Source of the DNA: Metabacillus litoralis
Lineage (GTDB): Bacteria > Bacillota > Bacilli > Bacillales > Bacillaceae
NCBI RefSeq assembly: GCF_020524045.1
Contig: NZ_JAIVKL010000007.1
Location: forward strand, 124,001-188,000
Length of the DNA: 64,000 bases
Direction of reading: 5' to 3'
In this document: positions 1 through 7,394 of the stretch, piece after piece
Position numbering within the stretch: position 1 is the first letter of the stretch
How the letters are laid out: every line of letters starts with the position of its first letter
Program-made: the position numbers and the translations under genes
Notes under the pieces: model-generated
Seen by the model: only the letters and a program-made list of their open reading frames with translations
The model's database searches: none
What the model was told of the DNA's origin: nothing

Positions 1-1
1 T

Positions 2-382
2 ATGCATTTGTTAATCGATGACCATCAATTTCCTAAAATTAATTCAATAGATTTAATAAAGATTTTTTCTAATTTAATAGATAATGCGTTTGATGCAACC
101 TTCACATTACCAGAACTAGATAGATTTATAAGTGTTGAGGCAACAGTAACACCAACATCTTATCTATTTAAAGTGGAGAATATTGGTCCAACAATTGCGG
201 AAGATCAATTAACAAAAATTTTTCAAGTGGGCTTTTCAACAAAAATTGAAAGAAATGGCATTCCTAGAGGCGATGGCCTAAGCATTGTGAAGCAGGTTGT
301 AAATAAGTATTCTGGGAAGATATCTGTTCAATCTCAAAAAAATACGACTTGTTTTATTGTTGAAATACCAGTTAAATCTTAG
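2..382 (+). CDS. Sensor histidine kinase, C-terminal ATPase domain (partial)
   Basis: Only the carboxy end of a sensor kinase is present; the frame is open to the left edge, so the first methionine is internal. The visible part is a GHKL ATP-binding domain: an N-box with NLIDNAFDA near residue 25, a glycine-rich stretch RGDGLSIVKQVV near residue 89, and the usual final strands (GKISVQSQK, FIVEIP). The N-box and the GLSIV-type ending resemble the AgrC/CitA/DcuS group (Spo0B-type kinases) more than HisKA-type enzymes. The sensor part and any response regulator lie outside the window. A strong terminator follows at once. Confidence 0.8.
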   Translation: MHLLIDDHQFPKINSIDLIKIFSNLIDNAFDATFTLPELDRFISVEATVTPTSYLFKVENIGPTIAEDQLTKIFQVGFSTKIERNGIPRGDGLSIVKQVVNKYSGKISVQSQKNTTCFIVEIPVKS

Positions 383-383
383 G

Positions 384-434
384 GAGGATAACTTAAAAGG
401 GAAAACCCTTTATAGATAAGTTATCCTCTTTTTG
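384..434 (+). terminator. Rho-independent terminator after the kinase
   Basis: The arms GAGGATAACTT and AAGTTATCCTC pair perfectly around an inner AAGGG/CCCTT stem, and TTTTTG follows. The kinase stop codon lies just before it. Confidence 0.85.
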
Positions 435-606
435 TTGTTTTAAAGAATAATCTTATGAAAAAATCGAAAAAATGTTCCAAAATTAATTTTTCTTCATATA
501 TATGAAAAAAGGTCTTTATTAGCATGTAAGAAAAACTGCCATTTCAGTTGAACAGATAAAATAATTGTGTTAGATTATTCTGAATATCATTAAAAGGAGG
601 ATGATC

Positions 607-1140
607 ATGCGACGAGTAAAATTGGTGGATGTTTTCACACATCCTATCTCACAAAAATATTTGAATCGTTCTGGTGTTGCCCATGCGATAAGAGTTGCCC
701 AATATGCCGTACAACTCGCCGTAAAGCATGAGGTTAATCCTGATATTGCGGCAAAGGCGGCACTTCTTCATGATATTGGTCATTATGAATGGTATACAGA
801 TGGAGAATGGGACTTTGAAGAATACAAAAAAAATGATATACATGCGATTAAAGGTGCGGAGCGTGCTCATAGATTACTGATCAGACTTGGAGAAGATCGT
901 CAACACGCAAAGGAAATTGCTTTAGCGGTATTACTCCATACAGATTCATACTTGCCGGATCAATCAATACAGAAAACTTCCCTTCAACAAATCATAAGCT
1001 TAGCTGATGAAATGGATGAGGAGCCATTTGGCAAACATCATTATCGTAGAATTCAACTTGAAGAAGCTTTAAACCATGTTATGCAGCTAGATAAAGAAAT
1101 TGATCGTCATTTAATAAGCGAGTATAAAAAATCTGTGTAA
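607..1140 (+). CDS. HD-domain phosphohydrolase-like protein
   Basis: A 177-aa cytoplasmic protein with the HD metal-binding pattern: His27 in VAHAIRVAQYA, His55-Asp56 in ALLHDIGHYEW, then a histidine in AVLLHTDSY near residue 114. HD proteins of this size usually hydrolyse phosphomono- or phosphodiesters of nucleotides, but the substrate cannot be read from sequence. An AAAGGAGG site at 593-600 touches an ATG at 601, so initiation more likely uses the ATG at 607, six bases downstream. The gene stands alone between the kinase terminator and yuzF. I do not recognise a specific orthologue. Confidence 0.75.
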   Translation: MRRVKLVDVFTHPISQKYLNRSGVAHAIRVAQYAVQLAVKHEVNPDIAAKAALLHDIGHYEWYTDGEWDFEEYKKNDIHAIKGAERAHRLLIRLGEDRQHAKEIALAVLLHTDSYLPDQSIQKTSLQQIISLADEMDEEPFGKHHYRRIQLEEALNHVMQLDKEIDRHLISEYKKSV

Positions 1141-1216
1141 TGAAAATGAAATTATCGTGTCATTCACCTACCTCCCTTCATATAGTGTAAAAGATTCAAG
1201 AAGGGAGATTAAAAAC

Positions 1217-1447
1217 ATGAATTATTCAAATCAAATGCATGCTGGTCCAGAAATGATTACGTTTGTTGAGCCATATGTTTATCAGACATTACAAACATTA
1301 ATAGGGAAATTTGCAGTGATTCAAACTGTTAGAGATAGTTTAAGAGGCAAAGTGATGGATGTTAAGCCAGACCATATTGTGGTACAGGTGGGAGATTCAA
1401 CATTTTTTGTTCGTTGTCAGCAAATCGTATCAGTTATGCCAGATTGA
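1217..1447 (+). CDS. yuzF: YuzF-like small protein (DUF2642-type)
   Basis: A 76-aa protein made mostly of short beta strands (GKFAVIQTVRDSLRGKVMDVKPDHIVVQVGDSTFFVRCQ). It resembles Bacillus YuzF and related small spore-associated proteins of unknown function, which look like an SH3/Sm-type strand fold. The start is the ATG at 1217, eight bases after AAGGGAG; the longer frame upstream lacks an SD site. In B. subtilis yuzF lies close to yueF-yueG-yueH. Here yueF-yueG-yueH lie about 4 kb downstream, with MerR, yugP and the CBS-domain gene in between. A terminator follows. Confidence 0.7.
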   Translation: MNYSNQMHAGPEMITFVEPYVYQTLQTLIGKFAVIQTVRDSLRGKVMDVKPDHIVVQVGDSTFFVRCQQIVSVMPD

Positions 1448-1464
1448 CTTTAGAATAAGATTTT

Positions 1465-1493
1465 AAAACAGGCCAACTAGTGCCTGTTTTTTG
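1465..1493 (+). terminator. Terminator of yuzF
   Basis: AAAACAGGC pairs with GCCTGTTTT across an 8-base loop and runs into a T tract. Confidence 0.85.
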
Positions 1494-1515
1494 TATACAT
1501 AAATAGTATTAATAA

Positions 1516-1671
1516 GCCTCTTTTCTGAATGATTGTTGCTTAGTAACCGAAATTTATAGTGTAAACAGTGTTCCATCAGGGGATTATTTTATGAAGAAAA
1601 GATGCCTCTAGACTTGATACAGTGCTGATTGCTTCAGGTATTTAAAAGCAACAAAGTTTGCGGAAAAATAG
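1516..1671. repeat. Decayed family B MITE-like repeat
   Basis: The left end (CCTCTTTTCTGAATGATTGTTGCTT) and right end (AAAAGCAACAAAGTTTGCGGAAAAATAG) match the ends of the intact family B element at 31424-31583. The outermost bases have drifted and no clear target duplication is left. With its flanks it fills most of the 350-bp gap between yuzF and the MerR gene. No gene was seen here. Confidence 0.65.
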
Positions 1672-1797
1672 TAATATCTTAATTTTAGAAACATATTGTA
1701 TTCGTTATAAGAAAAATGTAAAAGTGTAACGTTTGACTGTACGGTTTGGAACGTTTAAAATAATCCTATCAATATTACGAGGTGATAAGATGGGGTT

Positions 1798-2223
1798 TTG
1801 TTGTTTAAAATAGGGGAATTAGCTCAAAAGGCAAATGTGTCTAAACGAACAATCGATTATTATACTCAACTAGGTTTGTTACATGTGGAGACGACCTCTG
1901 CCTCTAATTATCGTTTATATTCTGAAAAAGCATTAGATGATATCCGTTTTATAGAATCTTGTAAAAAGTTACATTTGAATTTACAAGAAATCAAAGAACG
2001 TCTTGAATTAAAAAGGTTAGATAAGAAATCTTATGAAAAGCACGAAACATGTTTAAGGCTGGCTGAGTTATTAGAAACACATATGAAACAGTTAGAACAT
2101 GAGATTAATGAATTAAAACCGATATTTGAACAGCTAAGCGAAGATTCACAAAAAAAGATTTCAAACCATATAAATCCACAAAGTAAGGCACTCATGCAGT
2201 CTATTGTCTTGTTATTACAATAA
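1798..2223 (+). CDS. MerR-family transcriptional regulator
   Basis: A 141-aa DNA-binding regulator. Residues 2-70 form the MerR winged helix-turn-helix (FKIGELAQKANVSKRTIDYYTQLGLL...YRLYSEKALDDIRFIESCKKL). Residues 75-115 form the dimerising antiparallel coiled coil. The C-terminus is short and has no obvious metal-binding cysteine cluster (Cys68 and Cys83 only). The start is probably TTG, after GAGGTG at 1779-1784; the nearer ATG at 1790 meets a stop after seven codons. It lies 52 bases ahead of the first yugP copy and may regulate it. AACGTTT occurs twice at 1728-1756 upstream, a possible operator. Confidence 0.85.
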   Translation: MLFKIGELAQKANVSKRTIDYYTQLGLLHVETTSASNYRLYSEKALDDIRFIESCKKLHLNLQEIKERLELKRLDKKSYEKHETCLRLAELLETHMKQLEHEINELKPIFEQLSEDSQKKISNHINPQSKALMQSIVLLLQ

Positions 2224-2275
2224 ACAAAGAGATTAAAATATATAAAGATTATAATAGTAAGAGGAGGAATGGAAA

Positions 2276-2959
2276 GTGTTTTTCCATCCAATGGATTTTT
2301 TAGTATTCGCAGCATTTGGACTGTCAATTTGGGCTCAATTTAAGGTAAAGGGTAATTTTAAGAAGTGGTCCGAGGTAGGGGTATCCTCTCAAAAGACAGG
2401 TGCTGAGGTGGCACGTCGCATTCTTGATCAAAACGGATTATACCAAGTAAAAGTAGAGGCAGTAAGGGGAACATTAACAGATCATTATGATCCACTTTCA
2501 CGAGTGGTTCGACTTTCTGAGCCAGTATACTATGGACACTCTATTGCGTCAGTTTCTGTTGCAGCTCATGAGGTAGGCCATGCAATACAACATCAACAAT
2601 CATATGGCGCTTTAGTGCTAAGACATAAATTTTTTCCAATTGTTAATTTAACATCAGGTATTGCTCCATTCCTCTTAATTGGAGGTTTATTGTTAGATCA
2701 GCTGAATTTAATTGGGCTAGGAATTATCCTTTTTTCTTTTGCGGTAGCATTTCAGTTAATTACATTGCCGGTTGAGTTTAATGCAAGCTCACGTGCAAAA
2801 AAATTAATGGTGGCAGAAGGGATTATTCGCAACGATGAAGAACATGGTGTAAATAAGGTTTTAGGTGCAGCTGCATTAACATATGTTGCAGGGGCTTTAA
2901 TGGCTTTATTTGAGTTGATTAAGTTTATTATGATTTTCTTCCAAGGTAACGAAGAATAA
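2276..2959 (+). CDS. yugP: YugP-type membrane zinc metallopeptidase, first copy
   Basis: A 227-aa integral membrane protein of the YugP family (putative neutral zinc metallopeptidase). It has an N-terminal membrane segment (residues 6-22), the zinc motif HEVGH at residues 98-102 inside VAAHEVGHAIQH, two hydrophobic segments around 120-165, and one near the C-terminus. The likely third ligand region is LPVEFNASSRAKKLM. The start is GTG at 2276, after AGGAGGAATGGAAA. The substrate is unknown. A second copy with nearly the same length and motifs lies at 45292. This one is followed by the CBS-domain membrane protein, matching the yugP-yugS adjacency of B. subtilis. Confidence 0.88.
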   Translation: MFFHPMDFLVFAAFGLSIWAQFKVKGNFKKWSEVGVSSQKTGAEVARRILDQNGLYQVKVEAVRGTLTDHYDPLSRVVRLSEPVYYGHSIASVSVAAHEVGHAIQHQQSYGALVLRHKFFPIVNLTSGIAPFLLIGGLLLDQLNLIGLGIILFSFAVAFQLITLPVEFNASSRAKKLMVAEGIIRNDEEHGVNKVLGAAALTYVAGALMALFELIKFIMIFFQGNEE

Positions 2960-2962
2960 AAA

Positions 2963-3159
2963 GAGGTTGTTCAAAAAGTCCGGGAAAAAGAACAGTCGAA
3001 TTTCGGCGTCAGCTTGCTACTCCGCTCCTCACGTATAAATAACATACGCTGTGGTGCTCATAGCTGCACTTCCTTGAACTTCTCGGTTCTTTTTGTCCTC
3101 CTTTTTGAACTTGAATGAAGAGGTTGTTCAAAAAGTCCGGGAAAAAGAACAGTCGAATT
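2963..3159. repeat. Inverted-repeat element plus partial direct copy of its left arm
   Basis: GAGGTTGTTCAAAAAGTCCG...AAAAAGAAC at 2963-2992 is complementary to GGTTCTTTTTGTCC...CTTTTTGAAC at 3083-3111, making a snapback element of about 150 bp. Immediately after it, about 40 bases of the left arm are repeated nearly perfectly (3119-3159, again ending AACAGTCGAATTT). Similar 'ggttgttcaaaaagtc' elements are common between Bacillus genes. The hairpin could also end yugP transcription. Confidence 0.7.
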
Positions 3160-3187
3160 TTGCATTAGAAGGATATTCCATATTAGT

Positions 3188-3269
3188 AGGAGGTGACAGG
3201 GATTGGTCAGTAAACAGTGTCTTTAATAGTCGTGTAGTAGAGTTACACTGTTGGCCGTCCCTAATTTTG
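3188..3269 (+). promoter_or_regulatory. Structured leader: SD separated from the TTG start by a long hairpin
   Basis: A strong SD (AGGAGGTGA, 3188-3196) is followed by a 65-base hairpin. Its pairs are AGGGA 3198-3202 with TCCCT 3258-3262, GGTC 3205-3208 with GGCC 3253-3256 (one G-U), and AACAGTGT 3213-3220 with ACACTGTT 3245-3252. Four bases later comes the TTG at 3267 that opens the conserved LDIVNLIIVA coding sequence. No in-frame ATG, GTG or TTG lies between. Folding would bring the SD to about 5-6 bases from the TTG. Alternatives are a seven-codon leader peptide starting at TTG 3203, or a metal- or ligand-sensing RNA. Confidence 0.6.
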
Positions 3270-4610
3270 GATATAGTTAATTTGATTATTGTTGCGAGTT
3301 TAATTGCACTAACTGCATTTTTCGTTGCATCGGAATTTGCGATTGTTAAATTGAGGAGTTCACGAATTGATCAGTTAATAGCAGAAGGAAACACTGCTGC
3401 ATTAGCTGCTAAAAAAGTAACTTCTAACCTTGATGGATATTTATCAGCATGTCAGCTGGGAATAACGATCACGGCTTTAGGACTAGGTTGGTTAGGAGAA
3501 CAAACTCTAGAAAGCCTTTTGCATCCGATTTTTGAATCATTAAACATAAATGAATCTCTAGTAAATGTGTTAACACTTGCTATAGCGTTTATCTTGATTA
3601 CGTATTTACATGTAGTGATAGGTGAACTGGCTCCTAAAACTGTTGCCATTCAGAAGGCTGAATTTATAACGCTAATCTTTGCGAGACCGTTGATCTTCTT
3701 TTATCGTGTGATGTATCCATTTATATGGATTTTAAATGGATCTGCGAATTTACTTGTTCGACTTTTTGGCATGAAACCTGTATCAGAGCATGAATTGGCA
3801 CATACAGAGGAAGAATTAAGAATTATCCTTTCTGAAAGTTATAAAAGTGGTGAAATTAACCAATCTGAGTTTAAATATGTTAATAGAATCTTTGAATTTG
3901 ACGATCGTATTGCAAAAGAAATAATGGTGCCTCGGACAGAAATCGTAACAACTTCAGTAGAAAAATCTTTCCAAGAAAACTTGGATATCATGAGAAGTGA
4001 AAAGTTCACAAGATACCCAGTGGTTAACGGAGATAAAGATCATATTCTTGGTATGGTTAATATTAAAGAAATTTTCACTGATTTATATTATTTAACTGCA
4101 GAACAACGCAAAAATACATCCATTCAAAAATATATTCGTCCTGTGATTCAAGTAATAGAATCGATCCCGATTCATGATCTTTTAATAAAGATGCAAAAAG
4201 ATAGAGTTCATATGGCGATCTTAATGGATGAATATGGTGGAACGGCTGGGTTAGTAACGGTTGAAGACATTATTGAAGAAATAGTTGGTGATATTCGAGA
4301 TGAATTTGACCAAGATGAAGTACCATATATCCAAAAACGTGGAGATATGCATTTTATTGTTGATGGAAAAGTCCTAATATATGAAATTAATAATATGTTA
4401 AATTTGGATATTGATGATGAAGATATTGATACACTTGGAGGATGGGTCCTTACACAAAATATTGAGAGTAAGCAGGGTGATAAATTAACCTATAAAGGCT
4501 TTGAATTTCATATTATTGATATGGAAGGCCATCTTATTCGTTCTGTTGAGATTAGTAGAATCGCTGAACAGGAAAACGAGTCTATTCAATTAGTAGAGGT
4601 AGAGGAATAA
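3267..4610 (+). CDS. CNNM/CorC-family membrane transporter with CBS domains (MpfA/YhdP/YugS type)
   Basis: A 447-aa membrane protein of the UPF0053 'hemolysin' family; B. subtilis MpfA (YhdP) of this group is implicated in Mg2+ efflux. The order is: transmembrane CNNM/DUF21 domain (residues 1-190, with FFVASEFAIVKLRSSRI and HVVIGELAPKTVAIQKAE), a CBS pair (about 210-335, with IMVPRTEIV and MDEYGGTAGLVTVEDIIEEIVGDIRDEFD), then a CorC_HlyC C-terminal domain (350-430). The frame continues upstream to an ATG at 3093, but that stretch is repeat and leader sequence and has no SD. The family starts at the aligned 'xDIVNLI', so TTG 3267 is chosen. Whether this is yugS or mpfA proper cannot be decided. 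Confidence 0.88.
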   Translation: MDIVNLIIVASLIALTAFFVASEFAIVKLRSSRIDQLIAEGNTAALAAKKVTSNLDGYLSACQLGITITALGLGWLGEQTLESLLHPIFESLNINESLVNVLTLAIAFILITYLHVVIGELAPKTVAIQKAEFITLIFARPLIFFYRVMYPFIWILNGSANLLVRLFGMKPVSEHELAHTEEELRIILSESYKSGEINQSEFKYVNRIFEFDDRIAKEIMVPRTEIVTTSVEKSFQENLDIMRSEKFTRYPVVNGDKDHILGMVNIKEIFTDLYYLTAEQRKNTSIQKYIRPVIQVIESIPIHDLLIKMQKDRVHMAILMDEYGGTAGLVTVEDIIEEIVGDIRDEFDQDEVPYIQKRGDMHFIVDGKVLIYEINNMLNLDIDDEDIDTLGGWVLTQNIESKQGDKLTYKGFEFHIIDMEGHLIRSVEISRIAEQENESIQLVEVEE

Positions 4611-4622
4611 ATATCACGTTTA

Positions 4623-4658
4623 AAGAAGTCAGCTAAACAATGTCTGGCTTCTTTTTTA
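4623..4658 (+). terminator. Terminator of the CBS-domain transporter gene
   Basis: AAGAAGTCAG pairs with CTGGCTTCTT (one G-U) and is followed by a T run. Confidence 0.85.
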
Positions 4659-5300
4659 TAAGCTCTTCTAATTGATTTTTCTCAATTATGACAGACAGAA
4701 GGATTAGATAATGATATCAAGCTGTTGCAAAACTATTTTAACAAAAAAGAAACTGAACAATAGTTGTAGGTTTAGTTACGTCGCTCCGGAATTATATTCA
4801 GCTAAGCTATAACTTTACTTTGTTTAGCCTTTTTCTAATCACTAATTTATGTCCTAGCCTCATGCCACTACACTTTATATCGTCTTGTTTTCTTCATATG
4901 TCTAAAAGCAACAAAGTTTCCGAAAACAGCATTATTAAAAAAGTAACAGAACATATTGGTAAAAACAGGCTAAATATTGTACATTTGTATTAGAATGTAA
5001 AAATGTGAAACCTTTAATAGAGTTTATACGTATTTTAGGAAACATACATAGAAGTATATTAAAAACAGTTTTATTTTATAGTGAAGTACATAGTTGTAGT
5101 GCCTAGCTCCAGCATCTAGTCTCGAGGAGAAAAGGAGAAACACACCTTCCTTTTTTTCTGGGTCATAAGTCAATGAGAAATTGACGTTTAAGTGACATCT
5201 TCTATTCCTCACTATCCTTTGCCCTAGACTAATCAAGGTCTTGCGCTTTTTTAAGATAAAATCATTGAAACAAGGAACATGAGAAATTATTTCAGGAGGA
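4659..5300. other. Gene-free interval with decayed repeats
   Basis: No credible gene was seen. About 4722-4800 resembles the left end of the hairpin elements at 41649 and 45985. About 4825-4936 ends in AAAAGCAACAAAGTTTCCGAAAACAGC, the right end of a family B element. About 5099-5255 (CCTAGCTCCAGCATCTAG... GTCTTGCGCTTTTTT) is a degenerate member of the D repeats seen in better form at 39986-40105. A minus-strand frame at 5024-5236 is made of this repeat and is not a gene. Confidence 0.6.
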
Positions 5301-5306
5301 ACTTTT

Positions 5307-6422
5307 GTGTTTAAATCAAAAACTCATTTTTGGACATTACAAATATTATTGCTATTATTAATCGTTTATGTTGGAACAAGGGTTTCTTTTTTATTTGAAC
5401 CAATAATTGTTTTTGTGACAACGTTGTTCTTTCCAATACTTATTGCCGGGATTTTATTTTTTATCTTCAATCCTTTAGTAAGATTATTGGAAAGAAGTAA
5501 AGTCCCGAGAACACTTGCAATATTGATTCCATATATTGTTTTTATTGGTGTAGTATCAGGGCTAGTTGCGTTTATAGGACCTATTGTTTCACAACAGATT
5601 TCCGATTTAATAAAAAATTTCCCAAGGTATGTAGAGGAATTTACAGATTTTATTATTGGTATGTCTGAGAAGGAATGGTTCACATGGGTGATGGAACAGC
5701 AGTATGTTTCATTAACACAAATGGAAGACACATTAACAGGATATGCAACAAGTTTGCCAGAAAACATTACAGCAAGCTTTTCAAAAGTACTTGGTGTTGT
5801 TACGAATATTACCTTAACTATTATTACAGTACCTTTTATTCTTTTTTATATGTTAAAGGATGGTCATAGGCTTCCTCCAACGGCTGTAAAAGTATTACCA
5901 ACAGCTTATAGACGTGAAGGGTTAAAGATTCTTCAAGATTTATATGAGACTTTAGCAGCATATATACAAGGTCAATTAATTGTCTCACTTGCTGTAGGTT
6001 TAGGGTGTTTTATTGGATATACAATCATCGGATTGGATTATGCATTAGTTCTTGGTATTGTTGTTGCAGTGGCTAATATTATTCCATATCTTGGCCCATT
6101 TATCGGTGCTGCACCGGCTGTTGTGATTGCTTTGCTTGATTCACCTACAAAGGCTTTATTGGCAGCATTAGTTGTAACGATTGTTCAACAAATTGACGGG
6201 AATTTTCTTTCACCACTTATTATTGGAAAGCGACTTAATACACACCCGTTAACAATTATTTTATTGTTAATTGGAGCAGGTAGTTTTGGTGGGATTATTG
6301 GAATGATATTGGCTGTCCCTACTTATGCTGTATTGAAGGCTGTCACATTACATATTATTCGCCTTGTTAAATTAAGATCAAAATATAAAGAAGAAATGAA
6401 GTCAGAAAAAATAGATATCTAG
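5307..6422 (+). CDS. yueF: AI-2E family transporter (YueF)
   Basis: A 371-aa polytopic membrane protein of the AI-2 exporter-like (PerM/UPF0118) family. It has hydrophobic pairs at residues 10-60, a long extracellular helical stretch (95-160, ISDLIKNFPRYVEEF), then membrane segments to residue 350. Family signatures are PFILFYMLKDG, YIQGQLIVSLAVG, NIIPYLGPFIGAAPAVVIALL and NFLSPLIIGKRLNTHPLTIIL. The start is GTG, six bases after AGGAGGA. The substrate is not known for Bacillus members; other homologues act as Na+(Li+)/H+ antiporters. It leads the yueF-yueG-yueH cluster as in B. subtilis. Confidence 0.88.
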   Translation: MFKSKTHFWTLQILLLLLIVYVGTRVSFLFEPIIVFVTTLFFPILIAGILFFIFNPLVRLLERSKVPRTLAILIPYIVFIGVVSGLVAFIGPIVSQQISDLIKNFPRYVEEFTDFIIGMSEKEWFTWVMEQQYVSLTQMEDTLTGYATSLPENITASFSKVLGVVTNITLTIITVPFILFYMLKDGHRLPPTAVKVLPTAYRREGLKILQDLYETLAAYIQGQLIVSLAVGLGCFIGYTIIGLDYALVLGIVVAVANIIPYLGPFIGAAPAVVIALLDSPTKALLAALVVTIVQQIDGNFLSPLIIGKRLNTHPLTIILLLIGAGSFGGIIGMILAVPTYAVLKAVTLHIIRLVKLRSKYKEEMKSEKIDI

Positions 6423-6485
6423 GCAGAACATCTCTTTCTTAATTCCATATAATAATTTTATCTTACGGAAACAGGAGGAGAAAGG

Positions 6486-6707
6486 ATGCCGGCATTTGTT
6501 GGTCCAATTCAATTAAACACAATTGGTAGAAGCGCAATATTTACTGTAGGTGATTCATTTGCTTTATCGCCAAAAAGTCAAAGTCAGTCATCAATAGGTT
6601 CTGGTAGTGCAAATACAGGTGATTTTATTGAAAACCAAAATTTCTTTAGCATCTCTAATTTTTATGATGCTGACATAATTGATCAAGTTGACGTGACGAA
6701 TATGTAA
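6486..6707 (+). CDS. yueG: GerPA/GerPF-like spore germination protein (YueG)
   Basis: A 73-aa protein with the GerPA/GerPF family layout: PAFVGPIQLNTIGRSAIFTVGDSFALSPKSQSQSSIGSGSANTGD, a Gly/Ser/Asn-rich middle, then an acidic end. Members help germinants cross the spore coat and are made in the mother cell under late sigma factors. The start ATG is seven bases after AGGAGAAAGG. It sits between yueF and yueH and ends at a terminator (6711-6749). Confidence 0.82.
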   Translation: MPAFVGPIQLNTIGRSAIFTVGDSFALSPKSQSQSSIGSGSANTGDFIENQNFFSISNFYDADIIDQVDVTNM

Positions 6708-6710
6708 GAG

Positions 6711-6749
6711 GAAGAAAAAAGGACTTTCATAGAAGTGTCCTTTTTCTTC
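6711..6749 (+). terminator. Terminator of yueG
   Basis: GAAGAAAAAAGGAC pairs with GTCCTTTTTCTTC around a short loop. Confidence 0.75.
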
Positions 6750-6809
6750 GGTCTTTTTTAAATGTTATACATACTAAAAATGATTTGTGAAAATGAAAGG
6801 ATGAAAAAA

Positions 6810-7058
6810 ATGAAGATCAGAAAAGCAAATGTCCATAATGAAAATGAACTAATAACAAATGTTTATATTTATGAGAATAAACAGCAAGAGTATAGTTTGA
6901 TTGCTATTCCAGAGATAGAATGGTCTACTATCATACCTTATGAAGAAGAAAGGGTTGTTTTAAAAGAAAGATTATCAGATACCCTATCGAAAAGAGTACA
7001 ACAATCAGCTGCAGAAGAGCTAACAAACAAAATAGCACATTGGGTTGGAGAAATGTAA
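6810..7058 (+). CDS. yueH: YueH-like protein
   Basis: An 82-aa protein (MKIRKANVHNENELITNVYIYENKQQEYSLIAIPEIEWSTI..., ending IAHWVGEM). It closely resembles Bacillus YueH in length and in the IEWS and IAHWV motifs. No function is known. Of the clustered ATGs, 6810 is nine bases from AAAGG and gives the family's usual length. It lies just after the yueG terminator, so it probably has its own promoter. Confidence 0.75.
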   Translation: MKIRKANVHNENELITNVYIYENKQQEYSLIAIPEIEWSTIIPYEEERVVLKERLSDTLSKRVQQSAAEELTNKIAHWVGEM

Positions 7059-7162
7059 TTGTCATTTAGGTTGTGTCATTTGTTGATTTTTAAATGTGAA
7101 GTAAAAAGAACTGTTTCTTCTGTGATTGATAAGAACGCTACACTAAATATATAAAACATTAA

Positions 7163-7370
7163 GGCTCTGTTAAACTTCGTGGTTGATTTCCGTTACAGGC
7201 ATTCGCTTTCCCGGGAAAAAATGCAGTTCGTTTTTTCCTAGGTCAGGAAGCCTCCTCGTAAGCTGCGCGCCTGTGGGGTCTCCCTTCGACACGCTTCTCC
7301 CGCAGGAGTCTCATATATTCACCTCCAATCAACCAAGTGCTAAAAAACAACCTTAAGCTTTAACATAGCC
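7163..7370. mobile_element. MITE family A, copy 1 (8-bp target duplication)
   Basis: The ends are GGCTCTGTTAAA and TTTAACATAGCC, imperfect inverted repeats. The element is flanked by a perfect 8-bp duplication AACATTAA at 7155-7162 and 7371-7378. It is 208 bp long and has no coding capacity. The inside contains GTTGATTTCCGTTACAGGCATTCGC and a GC-rich core with CGCAGGAGTCTC. The GGCTCT ends and 8-bp duplication resemble ISL3-family elements (inference). It lies between yueH and the 3' end of the HpaB-like gene. Confidence 0.85.
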
Positions 7371-7394
7371 AACATTAAAAAGAAAGAGGTTAAA

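Noticed and set aside
3093-3266. N-terminal extension of the CBS-domain transporter from the ATG at 3093
   Set aside because: It is encoded by repeat DNA and the hairpin leader, has no SD, and does not fit the family, which starts near LDIVNLI.
5366-5767. 133-aa minus-strand frame inside yueF
   Set aside because: It is a shadow of a well-supported membrane transporter gene on the plus strand.
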